Positions 10,701 through 20,443 of a stretch of DNA of 64,000 nt are shown here, piece after piece. The notes beneath the pieces are model-generated. The model was not told the origin of the DNA and did no database searches. It saw only the letters and a program-made list of their open reading frames with translations. The first letter of the stretch is position 1. The number at the start of each line of letters is the position of its first letter. This stretch comes from Candida dubliniensis CD36. Taxonomy: Eukaryota; Ascomycota; Pichiomycetes; Serinales; Debaryomycetaceae. The stretch lies in the NCBI RefSeq assembly GCF_000026945.1, contig NC_012860.1:1054001-1118000 (forward strand). Direction: 5' to 3'. Made by a program: the position numbers and the translations under genes.

Positions 10701-11824
10701 CTATTCAAACTTCTGTGTAAGATAGATTTGAGTACAATATTGTATACGTCAATTGAAGGCAATTTCAAATCGTTTCGTTTCACAGCCTGATACAATGGAT
10801 ATATAATATTTAAATCGTCAGGACTAGAATAAGTATCAAATACAGATACTATTTTCGACACTTTGGAAGCTAAAAAGTCTTGTTCAAAAGTATCAACAGT
10901 TATATTTTCTTGTGATGGTGGTTGTGATTGTTTTTGTTGTTCAGCAACAGTCTTAATCTCGTTGCTTTTTTGTTGCTGTTGTTGTTGTTGCTGATGGGCA
11001 AGTGTTGCAAATGTCCTTTTAACAATACCAGTTGTGAAAACATTGGATAATTGTGGGCTAACTATAGTAGCAAGTTCTTGTTCTTTTTGATTGGAGATTG
11101 CACCATTTTTGGCAACTGTTGCCAATCTGATAAACGAAGCAAACGAATAATTGAAGGGTTTATATGCAAAGGAAGAAAATAATTTAGATGAAAATTTCTT
11201 GATACCATCAAGGTTGATTTGGGTGTCGACCATAGCTTTGGAAATCAAAAATTTGGCAGTGAATCCAATCAAAAGCAATTTCATATGGAAACCATGATGA
11301 TGTGGACAGCGTCTTCTATGGTAATGGTTTCGTCCATTATTGTCGGAATTCTGTCTTCTGTTATATCTGCCCATAAAGCAGTTGGCAATATGATGGCTGC
11401 GGTGGTGGTGGTTGTAGTGGGGATGATTTCTAGCGAAAAAGATCTCAGAATTTAAGCTCTTATGGCCCAATATTCTATCACTGGTTTCTAGTTGTTTTAA
11501 AATCATATGCTTGATGTATTTCTCGTGATCCTTTTGTTGTTGTTGTCTTTCGGAATCATGATTATACATGGAATAATATAACCCATAATGTCCATCTGAT
11601 ATCGTTAAAAACGATTTTGATCTATTAGAAGTGTTTCTTTGTGACCTGAACCACCATTTGGACTTGTAAAAATTTTTATTGTAATTAGATATCAGGTTCT
11701 TGAAGAAATGATGTCGATTCAAATAAGGATAAGAACTTCGGAAAAAGTGATGTCTAACTTCTGATCTGCATGATGATGATGATAATGAATACTTGGCAAA
11801 CCGTATAAATGATTGAAACACCAT
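7787..11824 (-). CDS. RPM2: Mitochondrial RNase P protein subunit Rpm2-like, PPR-like protein
   Basis: The 1345-residue protein begins MVFQSFIRF, followed by a serine- and arginine-rich region with 'FFRSSYPYL', which matches the opening pattern of S. cerevisiae Rpm2 (MAFKSFI, FFDSSYQYL). Rpm2 is the protein subunit of mitochondrial RNase P, needed to mature tRNA 5' ends, and has further roles in translation and P bodies. The first ~200 residues are basic and His-rich, fitting a long mitochondrial presequence; a Gln run sits near residue 275. After about residue 310 helical repeats typical of PPR-type proteins appear (DVYNIVLKSIL, KPNKETYNIVVTALL). It is slightly longer than yeast Rpm2 (about 1200). 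The ATG at 11824 is the first in frame. Assignment rests on the remembered N-terminal pattern and repeat type, so another mitochondrial PPR protein is possible. Confidence 0.72.
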   Translation of the reverse strand: MVFQSFIRFAKYSLSSSSCRSEVRHHFFRSSYPYLNRHHFFKNLISNYNKNFYKSKWWFRSQRNTSNRSKSFLTISDGHYGLYYSMYNHDSERQQQQKDHEKYIKHMILKQLETSDRILGHKSLNSEIFFARNHPHYNHHHRSHHIANCFMGRYNRRQNSDNNGRNHYHRRRCPHHHGFHMKLLLIGFTAKFLISKAMVDTQINLDGIKKFSSKLFSSFAYKPFNYSFASFIRLATVAKNGAISNQKEQELATIVSPQLSNVFTTGIVKRTFATLAHQQQQQQQQKSNEIKTVAEQQKQSQPPSQENITVDTFEQDFLASKVSKIVSVFDTYSSPDDLNIIYPLYQAVKRNDLKLPSIDVYNIVLKSILHRSLNSELTLDSIEGKLTVLLTVYQDILAAGIKPNKETYNIVVTALLNGSLQCLDIPTDNILQYNEVHGKSQEFAQICLELFTSISNQLDLQALLPDLLRLLYNYPQLITPQIIEPFVNLIQVARVSDKDYYLLILELSKYFTQFGLLDKEQTYQVIESAYTKYKLFGKVNPFIAYKKVIASLVNNDFITEASQLLDDVLLDYKESLQFKYRPSKHQISNLIGSFLKAFIMKTNDLAKGYELLVKFNSVAYLPDFPVRFYNYMITKLAENGMHDEMWSVYNRVMVRTDYQNTSTMEMVKHNGKACRDVLLSQSLDESDHEHAFQLIKEILVKEHLIADLDTLNKTFHYLYNAVLHNTTDEEYFNQYYFGLLWQVMETQAKHYKTSTDINDFISHFVQFLTVKVPEILANDERAVLAVIKYNVNLLLNSPFINRAVESFNLQTDNIYGLTLVVRELMKFDDRFPIELQELYMRIVEFETLVIDEFEDSENSYIELTPEMTQFLQDIKMDRDHRLAQLQISNRDQDHDHVLSNSKDLLSTFESDIQPDLTCDIDLSYLLNLNFDKGLPRFLELYNKNHKFNFATWNIIINFEFLDNFNSQFEIQEFLQRIWMTNCEESKKLELLKRLVKYNFEPVINGVGIFVKENKIYNDNELLITLFQTCLKMKDTIDHEIFANDSFFQTIYQTNRNTEWIIAYLNYLVSVKQHEKVASIIDSMEGNLPAPLGHLLLEADLNFDLNKFQTNFKELNITPSNKVHELCLRYDLKSGDLSARQIINKYSKFADKGSITLQELVSFCHVLCSLQSSESIKPYRTGNFESTYILATSLLTARKFDEMVTIIESNETKIDTQKLFGQMISVLIELLPYHNNQTQLMNKFIDTIKLCKILRLGSVSMENFMKIIRFLTEIKSDLLTVILNRFINDGEFADVVTFYFIEVDLFQYKSKLTVLKELYYSMRKLGNEFNVSMINEFCHANGIRFF

Positions 11825-12994
11825 TATTCACTTGATTCAGAAGACTAAACTAAAAAAAAAAAAAATAAACCAATAAGAATTCAAATATAAATGTATAGCG
11901 AAATCTATTTCTTTGATTGTTGTATATGTGTATTATATTTTCATTAAAAATATGAATAATTAGTTAAAGTGTGAATATATAAATAAATAATACGAATGTC
12001 TTGTCTTGTCTTGTCTTGTCTTGTCTTCCTTCCAGTTCTTTGAAGGAGTTGTTTGTTGTTAAAGATGTGGAAACAAAATATAGAACGGGGAAGAAAAAAA
12101 AAATTTTCAAATTGTATGGGAGAAATGATTGGACTCTATATAAAGACTTCGCTATTGTATATATTTCGTTTATTATTTGTTCCAACCCACAAGAGAATAG
12201 CGAACGAAAAATTAAAACAAAAAAAAAAAACGGAGTCATTACAAAGCCATCACTTTTGTGTAGGCTGCCACTAACAATAAATACTTTTACTCAGGCGTTT
12301 TATTTTACAAATGGTATGATTGGTTAATTGAGTCCTCATAGTACAGTTGTTGAAAATGAAATAGAAATTAAAAAGCTTAAGAACGAAGCAAATGAGTAAA
12401 GACCTGATTCGCCACTAGACCAGACGAAGAAAAAAAATACTGAAAAAAAAAAAAGAGGGAAATGAGAGAAGAGGGTCACAATTAGGGAAAGTTAAAATAT
12501 TATAATACTATTCTTGGCCAATCCAATCTTTCTTCTTCTTCTTTCTTCAGTTTTCTGTTGGGAGTGGCGGTGATAGTACCAGTTGGTTGTTGTTTATGCC
12601 CGTTTTCTTTCATTTATTTCCCATTTCTTCCGGTCGTTTTTTTTCTTGTCCCATAAGAACAATTGTAGCACAGAATTGATTGACCAATCAGATAAATGCA
12701 TTTTTACGGAATCGAAATTGATGAGTCATGTGCAGGAAATGATGGAGCAAGACAACAACAACAATACAAAGAAAAATTATTATGTGCTGATCTCCATTTG
12801 GGGATGCGGATTTATTCATTGTTCATTTTTCTTCTTCTTGTTGTATTGTTTGCGGAGTTTGAATTCAGTGGTAGTGTTCAACTGCCTAAAAAAGAATAGA
12901 CAAAGTAAAGAAGATCCAACTGGTTGCTAAAAGTTCTTCAAAAACCATTTACTTTTTAATTTTCTATAAATTACTTAAATATTGCTAGACCTAT
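11825..12994. other. Intergenic, promoter of RPM2-like gene and 3' side of UFO1
   Basis: About 1.2 kb without a supported gene. It holds a TTGTC pentanucleotide array (11997-12027), several poly-A tracts (near 11850, 12095, 12220, 12440) and AT-rich short frames with no domain. The RPM2-like promoter should lie in the left part. Confidence 0.7.
11997..12027. repeat. TTGTC pentanucleotide tandem repeat
   Basis: A partial unit followed by five exact TTGTC units and a partial one, about 170-200 bases upstream of the RPM2-like ATG. Likely length-variable between strains. Confidence 0.9.
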
Positions 12995-14938
12995 TTAATG
13001 TTCAATCAATGAAAGTTCTAATGCTCTTCTGAGTTCTTCATCCATTTCTTCTTCATCTTGCTGACCTTCACCAACAAGTTCTTCTGGTGTTAGCAACGAT
13101 TCATTCACTGATATTTGACTGGCATCTCGACTATTGTTCATGCTTTCGCTCAATGCCAACGCCATCATCAACTCTTCGTCTTCGTCTTCGTATTTATTCC
13201 CATTGTATTTGTCTAATAGCCTGTCTGCATGTGACTGTCGATGTTTTTCTTCATCATAGTCTTCAAGTCCATCTCTAATCTTTTTCACCGATTCATTTTT
13301 GCCACGATTATTTAAACTCTTTTGCATTTGTCGCCTTTGTGGTTGTTTACCTGGTGGTTGTTTGATTTCGCCAAATTCGAAATATTGAACAGCATCCCCA
13401 CATATAATAATTCCATTGTTGTCAGTTTGGCTTGGATTCAATTGAATTGACGATATCGGTACTAAGGAATTATGCATATGTTGAAATCTTGCTGGATATT
13501 TGATTGATATTTCTCTAATAAACTTCCCTGTAAAGACATCATATACATTGGTGAGCCCATTATATCCACCAATTGCCAACATGGTCCCGTTCATTGCAAA
13601 AGATGTAATTTCTAATAAATTGTGTCGTGCTATTGCATGATTAAGTCCATGAGAATATTTTTTGTGATCTAATTCAGGATAAATTTGAGTAATAGGAGTG
13701 ATCAACACTGAATCCTCTCTTACATTCCAAATGATTACACTGCCATCAGATAACAAATTACCATATAGTAATCCATCTTGTCCAACAACATATGTATTTC
13801 TGTTGAAAAACTTATTGGAAGTGGCAATTTGAAATCGGGAATCTATTACTTCGACATTTTGGTCTAATTTCATTTCACGATGACTATGATTATCAAAATA
13901 AAATACCTGGATGTGTGATTTATAACATATTATAACTTTCTTAGTCCCATAATCAACATCCAATTTATTTTTCAGCCTTATCAACAAATCATATTCTAAA
14001 GGTTCATTTTCATTGATTATAAACCCCAAATCAATTTTTGATATAATCTCTTCTGCTTGATAATCAATCACAAATATATGACGATCTGTATTGACAATTA
14101 TATGTTTTTTAAAATCGCTTGATATATTGTATATCACTTCCTCTAATCTGAACTCTTTTACAACTTTACCCTGTAAATTCCAACACCTTAGATTCCCATT
14201 ATACGACCCACTAATTATCAAATCTTTGTTCATAATGATATCCATTATGGGACTATCTTCCATAGTATCAAATTTGGTGACACTTGACCTTTGAGACGCT
14301 GATGTCGAAGTATACAAGTTTTTAAGTATTACTTCTCCATTTTTCATCCCTGTCACTAAATAATTCCAATTAATATCAAAACACAACACATCGGTCAGAA
14401 ACCCACTAATACTTCCTGGTATAAATCCTTGATTTTTGCCATCTGATAATTTTCCAATGGATATATTGTTGTATCGTTTATCATACGTTAAAATTTTATT
14501 CATACCGAAATCAACCATTGTAATATCATTAAATCGATGTTCATTGTTGATAATTTGGTATGTTTTGTGTACCGATATCCCACGTTTCCAATTCTTATTA
14601 ACTTGTAATCGTGTGAAATATTCATTCATCCAATTCAGTGATTGTGATAGTGAAGGGAAACTAGAAGATGTAATGGGGATATTAAATCTTAATTGGAAGG
14701 ATTTCATCCATAGCTCTTTATCATTAATTATATAATTCCAGTTTTTGCATACTAGTCTTAATGTGTTGAGATATATAGGATCCAAATTAGTAAATATCTG
14801 GATGAGTATTTCTGGAGGGAGATCATTGATGGTTAATTTAGGATGTTTTGGTACTTGGTTGTTTGGTTTATGAGATGGTTTGATTATAGTATTACCAAGC
14901 GAATCTTGTGTGTGATCTTCCTCCTTTAAGCTAGACAT
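12995..14938 (-). CDS. UFO1: F-box/WD40 protein with C-terminal ubiquitin-interacting motifs (Ufo1)
   Basis: The 647-residue protein has an F-box at about residues 37-85 (LTINDLPPEILIQIFTNLDP, then LRLVCKNWNYII). A beta-propeller region from about 140 to 520 has WD-type strands (IISGSYNGNLRCWNL, GSVIIWNVRED, LAIGGYNGLTNVYDV). The acidic tail has at least two ubiquitin-interacting motifs, EDEELMMALALSES and DEELRRALELSL at the very end. F-box plus WD40 plus tail UIMs is the signature of S. cerevisiae Ufo1 (about 668 residues), the SCF adaptor that targets Ho endonuclease and Rub1/DNA-damage linked substrates. It is nuclear and would bind Skp1 through the F-box. It is divergent from CLU1 with about 0.8 kb between them. 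Start ATG at 14938 is the first in frame. Confidence 0.88.
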   Translation of the reverse strand: MSSLKEEDHTQDSLGNTIIKPSHKPNNQVPKHPKLTINDLPPEILIQIFTNLDPIYLNTLRLVCKNWNYIINDKELWMKSFQLRFNIPITSSSFPSLSQSLNWMNEYFTRLQVNKNWKRGISVHKTYQIINNEHRFNDITMVDFGMNKILTYDKRYNNISIGKLSDGKNQGFIPGSISGFLTDVLCFDINWNYLVTGMKNGEVILKNLYTSTSASQRSSVTKFDTMEDSPIMDIIMNKDLIISGSYNGNLRCWNLQGKVVKEFRLEEVIYNISSDFKKHIIVNTDRHIFVIDYQAEEIISKIDLGFIINENEPLEYDLLIRLKNKLDVDYGTKKVIICYKSHIQVFYFDNHSHREMKLDQNVEVIDSRFQIATSNKFFNRNTYVVGQDGLLYGNLLSDGSVIIWNVREDSVLITPITQIYPELDHKKYSHGLNHAIARHNLLEITSFAMNGTMLAIGGYNGLTNVYDVFTGKFIREISIKYPARFQHMHNSLVPISSIQLNPSQTDNNGIIICGDAVQYFEFGEIKQPPGKQPQRRQMQKSLNNRGKNESVKKIRDGLEDYDEEKHRQSHADRLLDKYNGNKYEDEDEELMMALALSESMNNSRDASQISVNESLLTPEELVGEGQQDEEEMDEELRRALELSLIEH

Positions 14939-15769
14939 TAATTAGCTGTTGATTATGCTTTATCAAGAGCAAAAAAAAGCAGTTGGATTGTTGGTAAAGA
15001 TTGCCATTCGGTTTTATTATATAGGATTCATTTTCTTTTATTTTTTTTTTTTTTTTTCGGTGTAACGTGTGTACATGCGTGAGTGGTGCGTGTAATGTGT
15101 GAGTGCGGTGATGGGCGGTAACAACAACAACAACAACGATTCTAATTAATAAGAGAAACACTGCATATAGTAGAACCACGTTTTACAATAGATAAACTCT
15201 TTGGTTGCTGGAAAAGAAGAAAAGTTGGGATATTTTTTCTGGTTGTGTATAGCTTCTACAGGCTCCAATTTGGAGAGTCATTTTGAAATTGTTTGTATTA
15301 ATCAACATTTGGGTGCTTCAATTTTTAGTTCTTTTTTGCCAATAATTTTGGACAAAACTTGTACCACTTGGAGTAATTATAACTTATAGGATGTGTTTCT
15401 ATAATTTAAAAATGTAAATCACTTAAAATAAGATACATCCCGCGATATCTAATTAGATTAACTGAATTTCAGAGGGGTTTGCCATTTGTTGAACAGTGGA
15501 ATATCAGGTTCATATTTTGCATCAACACCAAAAGTTTAATAGAAAAATGCTACCATCTGTGGGCGGGAAAGAATTGGCCCCGCGCCCCAGAAATTAACCA
15601 ACAAATTTGTTAGTGAAAAATTTTTCTTTCTTTCAAGACCCCAATTTTCAGTTTTCAATATTATACAAGAAAATTTTTTTTCCTCTTCCTCTCCGTTTGT
15701 ATAAAAACACAGTTGTTCCCATTCTTGTATAAATTAATAATATTCACTTTACTGTGTTTCTAATCAGAA
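14939..15769. other. Divergent promoter region of UFO1 and CLU1
   Basis: About 0.83 kb. It contains a T16 tract near 15050, a CAA repeat near 15120, an RRPE-like box at 15614-15626 and T-rich tracts before CLU1. No supported gene. Confidence 0.75.
15614..15626. promoter_or_regulatory. RRPE-like motif upstream of CLU1
   Basis: TGAAAAATTTTTC matches the ribosomal RNA processing element consensus (TGAAAAATTTT) about 145 bases before the CLU1 ATG, a usual position for yeast translation and ribosome-related genes. Confidence 0.5.
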
Positions 15770-18700
15770 ATGTCTACTGAAGAAAAGATTGAAGAAACAC
15801 AGCAACAACAGGACCCAGTTCCAGCTAAGGAACTCTTGTTGAAAGTCCAATTGCCCGCTTTTTTCAATGTTGGTGATGATTTAACTATTCCATCAAGTTA
15901 CGAAGAAAATATTACTGATTTAAAACAAGCTTTAAATATAATTGTTGTATGTAGAAACTTGACTAACTATTCAATATTGATTAAAGGAATTGATATCGTT
16001 GAAAATTTTGGTGAAATGATTACTTTTGAACAAATTATTTCTCATTTTGAATTAGGTGAGGAAGTATCGGAATTGAAGATTGTCATCAAAGAAAAATCAT
16101 ACAATTTGGCAAATATTTATGAACAAATTAGTAGATTTAGAGAAGTCATTGGGTTGCATTACATTGATAAGATTTCAAATGACATTGGCTCTTCCGGTGG
16201 TGTTTCTAAATTTAATGGTATACAATTAGATGATATTAAACCTAAAGAACCAAAGGAAAAGTCAACTAAAGAAAACAAAGAAGAAGAAGGGGAAGAGAAA
16301 CTGAAACAACAAGAAGAAATATCTATTCTGCAAGAAGAAGTTTCCACCATTTCTGATTTTGCTAAACAATTCACTTCCGAATCATTTGATGGTGATTTCA
16401 CTAAACTTACTAATTTTGATGAAGTCAATGGTAAAATTAAAATTCCAATCAAATCTTTAACTATTTCTCAATGGTCTCCAGTTCCACCTTTCCAACAAGC
16501 AAAAGGTGATTTATTATATTTGTCTTTACAAACTTTAGAACATGAAACATTTAATGTTACTTGTCATTTTTCAGGATTTTTCGTCAACAAGTCATCAACT
16601 GTTAATTTCAACCCAGCTATCAAAGTCAATGAAAAGGGTAAATTCAATAAATCATATTTGTTATATGATTTAATTTCTCAATTGTCCCCACTTTTCAGTA
16701 AAACAATTGCTGAAAATGAAGTCAATTTATCTGATTCGACAAAATATCCAGAAACATATTTATTACCAGGAAACTCATTCCCAGCATATCCATGGTTAGT
16801 CAATGAAAAAGACCTTAAAAACGTTCCTGATTTGTCTAGATCTCAATTATCATCTCTTATTAATGGTGTTGATGGGGCTGATTATATCAAGGATTGGAAT
16901 AATGATATTCAATCAATTAAAGAATTACCAGCAACTACAGTTCAAGAACGTATTATTCGAGAAAAATTGGTTCAGAAATCCTTATTTGAATTCAACAAAA
17001 CTGCTACCGAAACCGCAATAAATATCATTAAGGGAAATATTACCCCTTTAAATCCTGATGAAAGCTCGGATAGATTTATTTATTTAAGAAATGGGATTTT
17101 TTATTCTAGTGGTACTTCCACAGTTGATGGATTTGAAACTACTGGAGGTGAAGAAGCTTCTAGATATGTTGCATCTAAAGATTTAACTGGTATCAAATTG
17201 ATCAATCGTCATGATATTAGAGGTATTTCTAGTTTGGTCACTTGTATTGTTGATTATATGGGTAAAAGAGTTGTTTGCCAAGCTCCTGTTCCAGGTATTT
17301 TAGATACCCCTGTAGTAACATCAACTGATGGTGAAACTGAAGAACCAGTGGAAAAAGTTGTTTATGGTTTATCAAGTGATGGCACTAAAATCCTTGAAGA
17401 CAAAACATTTGAAGAATCATTGAAACTAATTGGGGAATTTTTCCATTTGAAACCTCATCAAGTTCAATTATCTGATGATGTGAAAACTGAATCTAAATTA
17501 GTTGTTTCAAAAGATACTAAAGGATTAAAGGGAACTGATGGAAGAAAATATGTCATTGATTTATACCGTACTACTCCTCGTGATATTGAATTTATTGAAC
17601 AACATTTCAAATTAGATGATGAAACTTCCTATCCTCATGGTGAAGCATTAATTAGACATGAAGCAGTTAATGAATGGTGGAGACGTAAAGTTGCTGTATT
17701 ATTCAAAAAGGAAACAGAAAATTTGGAAAAAGAAGGTAAATTGGATAATAAAGATCAAGAAAATAAACCACAAATTGCCATTCCTACAGATAAAGTTGTT
17801 TTCAACCCTGATTCATTCTCCACTGAGAATGAAGATGAACAAGATCGTGAAGAAGTTAGAGAAATTTCCAAATTTATTAAAGAAAAATTGGTCGAAGAAT
17901 TCTTGGATGAAATTAAAGATCAAGTTATTCCATTTGATGGTAAACAATTGACTGATGCTTTACATAGAAGTGGTATTAATATGAGATACTTGGGTTATAT
18001 TGCTGAACGTTTGGTAGCCAACAAAGAAAAACATTTAGCCGATCTTGAAGAGCTTATCAAAGAAAATGAAGCACAAGCAGAAAAGAAACGTAAAGAACAA
18101 GAAGAAAAGGAAAACAAAGGAGAAGCTACCGAATCTGAAGACAAAAAGGAAGAGAAAGAAGAAGAAAAAGAAAAAGAAGAAGAAGAAGAAGAAGAAGAAG
18201 AAGCTCCAACCAAAGCTACTTACCAATTGACTTTGGCAAACTATTCTACTCTTCATAGAATCATTATTCAAGAAATGATTTCCAGAGCTGTTAAACATAT
18301 CTTGAGAAGCTTAACTAAATCTCTTCCAAGTTATTTGGTTTCAACGGCAATTGCTCATTTCCATAATTGTTTACTTGGAGGTGCAATTAATTCGACACCA
18401 CAAGTTGAAATTGACGAAATCTACAAGAGCTTCTGTTCAGAGTCGGAAATTGAATTCACTAAATTAACTCATGAAGATGTTATCCAATTGGTTTCTAAAG
18501 AAGTTTTTTCAAGATTTAGATACAATTTATCACAAGATTGGATTAATACTGTTCATTTACCACAATTGTTTAGAGAAATTGCATTTAAATATGGTATTCA
18601 ATGGAAATCTCAAAATTATCCTTTCACCAAAGAAGAATTTGAAACCCATAACAAACAAATCCAAGTTCAAGTCATTGAAACCAAATCATCAAAAAAATCG

Positions 18701-19744
18701 AAAAAGAAAACTCAAGTTGCTACTAAAAAATCCATTGAACGTTCATCGATTTTCATTGCTGATGATATTGTTGGGTTTGTTCCAATTATTAAAGATTCAA
18801 GTTACAAGAGTACCATTGTTGATGAAATTTATAATAATGCTCGTTCTCATTTGGCCCAAGGCAACAAAGAAATGGGTATGGCATTATTTAATGAATTACT
18901 TGCCATTAATGAATCTATTTATGGTAAAGTCAATCCTGAAACTGCCAGATTTTATAATTTGGTTGCTCAAGTTTATCAAGAATTGGGTTATGATACCGAA
19001 GCTGCTTTGATTGGTCGTAAAGCTGTTATTTTATGTGAAAGATCATGTGGATTTGATTCTTATGATACTATTACTGCCTACATGAACTCGGCTTATTATG
19101 AATCTTCAAATGACCAATATTTGAATTCGTTGAAATTATACAAAGAAGCTATGAACACTTGGTCATTGGTTTATGGTAAAGATCATCCAACTTTGATCAA
19201 CACATTGACTAATTTATCTGAATCATTACTTAAAATAAGAGCTTATGATAGTGCTCTTCAATTATTAGAAGAAGCATTAGAAATTACCAAGAAATTAAAT
19301 GGTGAAATTTCCGAAATTACTGGATTCATCTATTACAGAATTGCCAACATTGTTGTTTCTTTGAATAAATTTAAAGAATCCAAGGAACTTTTCGATAAGG
19401 CATATGATATCTTTTTGAAATTATTAGGTCCAGATGATTCAATGACTAAACAAGTTGCTAAATATGTTTCCAGTGTTACATTGTATGTCGAGTATTTAAA
19501 AAGACAACAACAAGAAACACAAAAGAAAACTAAAACTAAAGTGACTTCTGGTAATAACACCAATAGCAACAACAATACCTCAACCATTACTCCAACTGCC
19601 AACAAAAATGGTAAAAAATCTAAGAAAAATAACACTCCCCCTCAACCAAATCCAGAAATTGCCAATCAATCCGTTGAGGAAATTTTGAGATTTATTGAAG
19701 GTAAACCACTGGGTTCTAAAAAATCCAACAACAAGAAAAAGTAA
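15770..19744 (+). CDS. CLU1: Clu1, clustered-mitochondria protein / eIF3-associated factor
   Basis: The 1324-residue protein matches the CLU family in length (yeast Clu1 about 1277) and layout. An N-terminal CLU-N type region lies within the first 130 residues and a second conserved block starts near 265 (GDLLYLSLQTLEHETFNVTC). The central Clu domain runs about 330-650. A very acidic Glu/Lys run follows at about 760-825. The C-terminal region carries tetratricopeptide repeats (ARFYNLVAQVYQELGYDTEA, HPTLINTLTNLSESLLKIRA) and a basic Lys/Asn tail. CLU proteins keep mitochondria dispersed and bind mRNAs of nuclear-encoded mitochondrial proteins; in yeast the protein co-purifies with eIF3. It acts in the cytosol. 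CTG codons occur only in low-complexity parts (16307, 16325 and 19708 regions), as expected where CTG means Ser. Confidence 0.95.
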   Translation: MSTEEKIEETQQQQDPVPAKELLLKVQLPAFFNVGDDLTIPSSYEENITDLKQALNIIVVCRNLTNYSILIKGIDIVENFGEMITFEQIISHFELGEEVSELKIVIKEKSYNLANIYEQISRFREVIGLHYIDKISNDIGSSGGVSKFNGIQLDDIKPKEPKEKSTKENKEEEGEEKLKQQEEISILQEEVSTISDFAKQFTSESFDGDFTKLTNFDEVNGKIKIPIKSLTISQWSPVPPFQQAKGDLLYLSLQTLEHETFNVTCHFSGFFVNKSSTVNFNPAIKVNEKGKFNKSYLLYDLISQLSPLFSKTIAENEVNLSDSTKYPETYLLPGNSFPAYPWLVNEKDLKNVPDLSRSQLSSLINGVDGADYIKDWNNDIQSIKELPATTVQERIIREKLVQKSLFEFNKTATETAINIIKGNITPLNPDESSDRFIYLRNGIFYSSGTSTVDGFETTGGEEASRYVASKDLTGIKLINRHDIRGISSLVTCIVDYMGKRVVCQAPVPGILDTPVVTSTDGETEEPVEKVVYGLSSDGTKILEDKTFEESLKLIGEFFHLKPHQVQLSDDVKTESKLVVSKDTKGLKGTDGRKYVIDLYRTTPRDIEFIEQHFKLDDETSYPHGEALIRHEAVNEWWRRKVAVLFKKETENLEKEGKLDNKDQENKPQIAIPTDKVVFNPDSFSTENEDEQDREEVREISKFIKEKLVEEFLDEIKDQVIPFDGKQLTDALHRSGINMRYLGYIAERLVANKEKHLADLEELIKENEAQAEKKRKEQEEKENKGEATESEDKKEEKEEEKEKEEEEEEEEEAPTKATYQLTLANYSTLHRIIIQEMISRAVKHILRSLTKSLPSYLVSTAIAHFHNCLLGGAINSTPQVEIDEIYKSFCSESEIEFTKLTHEDVIQLVSKEVFSRFRYNLSQDWINTVHLPQLFREIAFKYGIQWKSQNYPFTKEEFETHNKQIQVQVIETKSSKKSKKKTQVATKKSIERSSIFIADDIVGFVPIIKDSSYKSTIVDEIYNNARSHLAQGNKEMGMALFNELLAINESIYGKVNPETARFYNLVAQVYQELGYDTEAALIGRKAVILCERSCGFDSYDTITAYMNSAYYESSNDQYLNSLKLYKEAMNTWSLVYGKDHPTLINTLTNLSESLLKIRAYDSALQLLEEALEITKKLNGEISEITGFIYYRIANIVVSLNKFKESKELFDKAYDIFLKLLGPDDSMTKQVAKYVSSVTLYVEYLKRQQQETQKKTKTKVTSGNNTNSNNNTSTITPTANKNGKKSKKNNTPPQPNPEIANQSVEEILRFIEGKPLGSKKSNNKKK

Positions 19745-20443
19745 ATAAAACAATATAGAATAGTTTGTATATACCTGTAAATAGATTACTACACCTTTTT
19801 CCTGTTTATCTCATTCTAAAGATTAGAATAAAGACGACAAAATGTTCTTGAAGATGGTGTATTAAGTAGAGTATTATAGTTGGCAACTTGAGAGTCAAAA
19901 CAAGTGTTTAGTATCCAATAATGCGATACGATAACAACAATTAAATGTGTACATTATTTCTCTCAATTACCTAAATCTTAAACTAATATCAATTTCTAAA
20001 GAATTGATTCGCTATTTATGTGATGTTAACATATGTAAACATGTAGGTAGTAAGATGTTATAGTATAATTTCTGAACTATTAATTTAGTTATAGATGATG
20101 AATAGGTTCAAAAATCCGGACGAAGATTGTACTAAACGAGTCAACCCCAAAGCTTTGTTGCAAAATAGATAGCTAAGTCAAGTACAATGGTCAGAACAAC
20201 ATACTAGAAGACAAAAATGATCAGTGAAGACTTTTGTTTACAGTATCATTGTTTAGAATCGGTTGTATTTCTGTAATAGGAAATATATCAGTAAATAAAA
20301 TTACTTCATTGTATTAGCCATCACTTGTTGTTGTGTATTCATGTATAAAGTTTATTTTGACGATAATACATATCTAGAGGGTGAAAAATTTTGAATGTAT
20401 ATAAGATTTATAAATAAAGAACTTTTTCTTTCCATACAGTCTA
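19745..20443. other. Convergent intergenic region between CLU1 and MMT-type gene
   Basis: About 0.7 kb of AT-rich 3' flanking DNA shared by two converging genes. No coding frame, RNA gene or repeat recognised. Confidence 0.75.

Noticed and set aside
12583..12930. 115-codon frame between RPM2-like gene and UFO1
   Set aside because: Two overlapping frames compete, composition is AT-driven, and no domain is visible.
18035..18298. Phe-rich frame opposite CLU1
   Set aside because: Antisense of the Glu/Lys run; pure composition effect.
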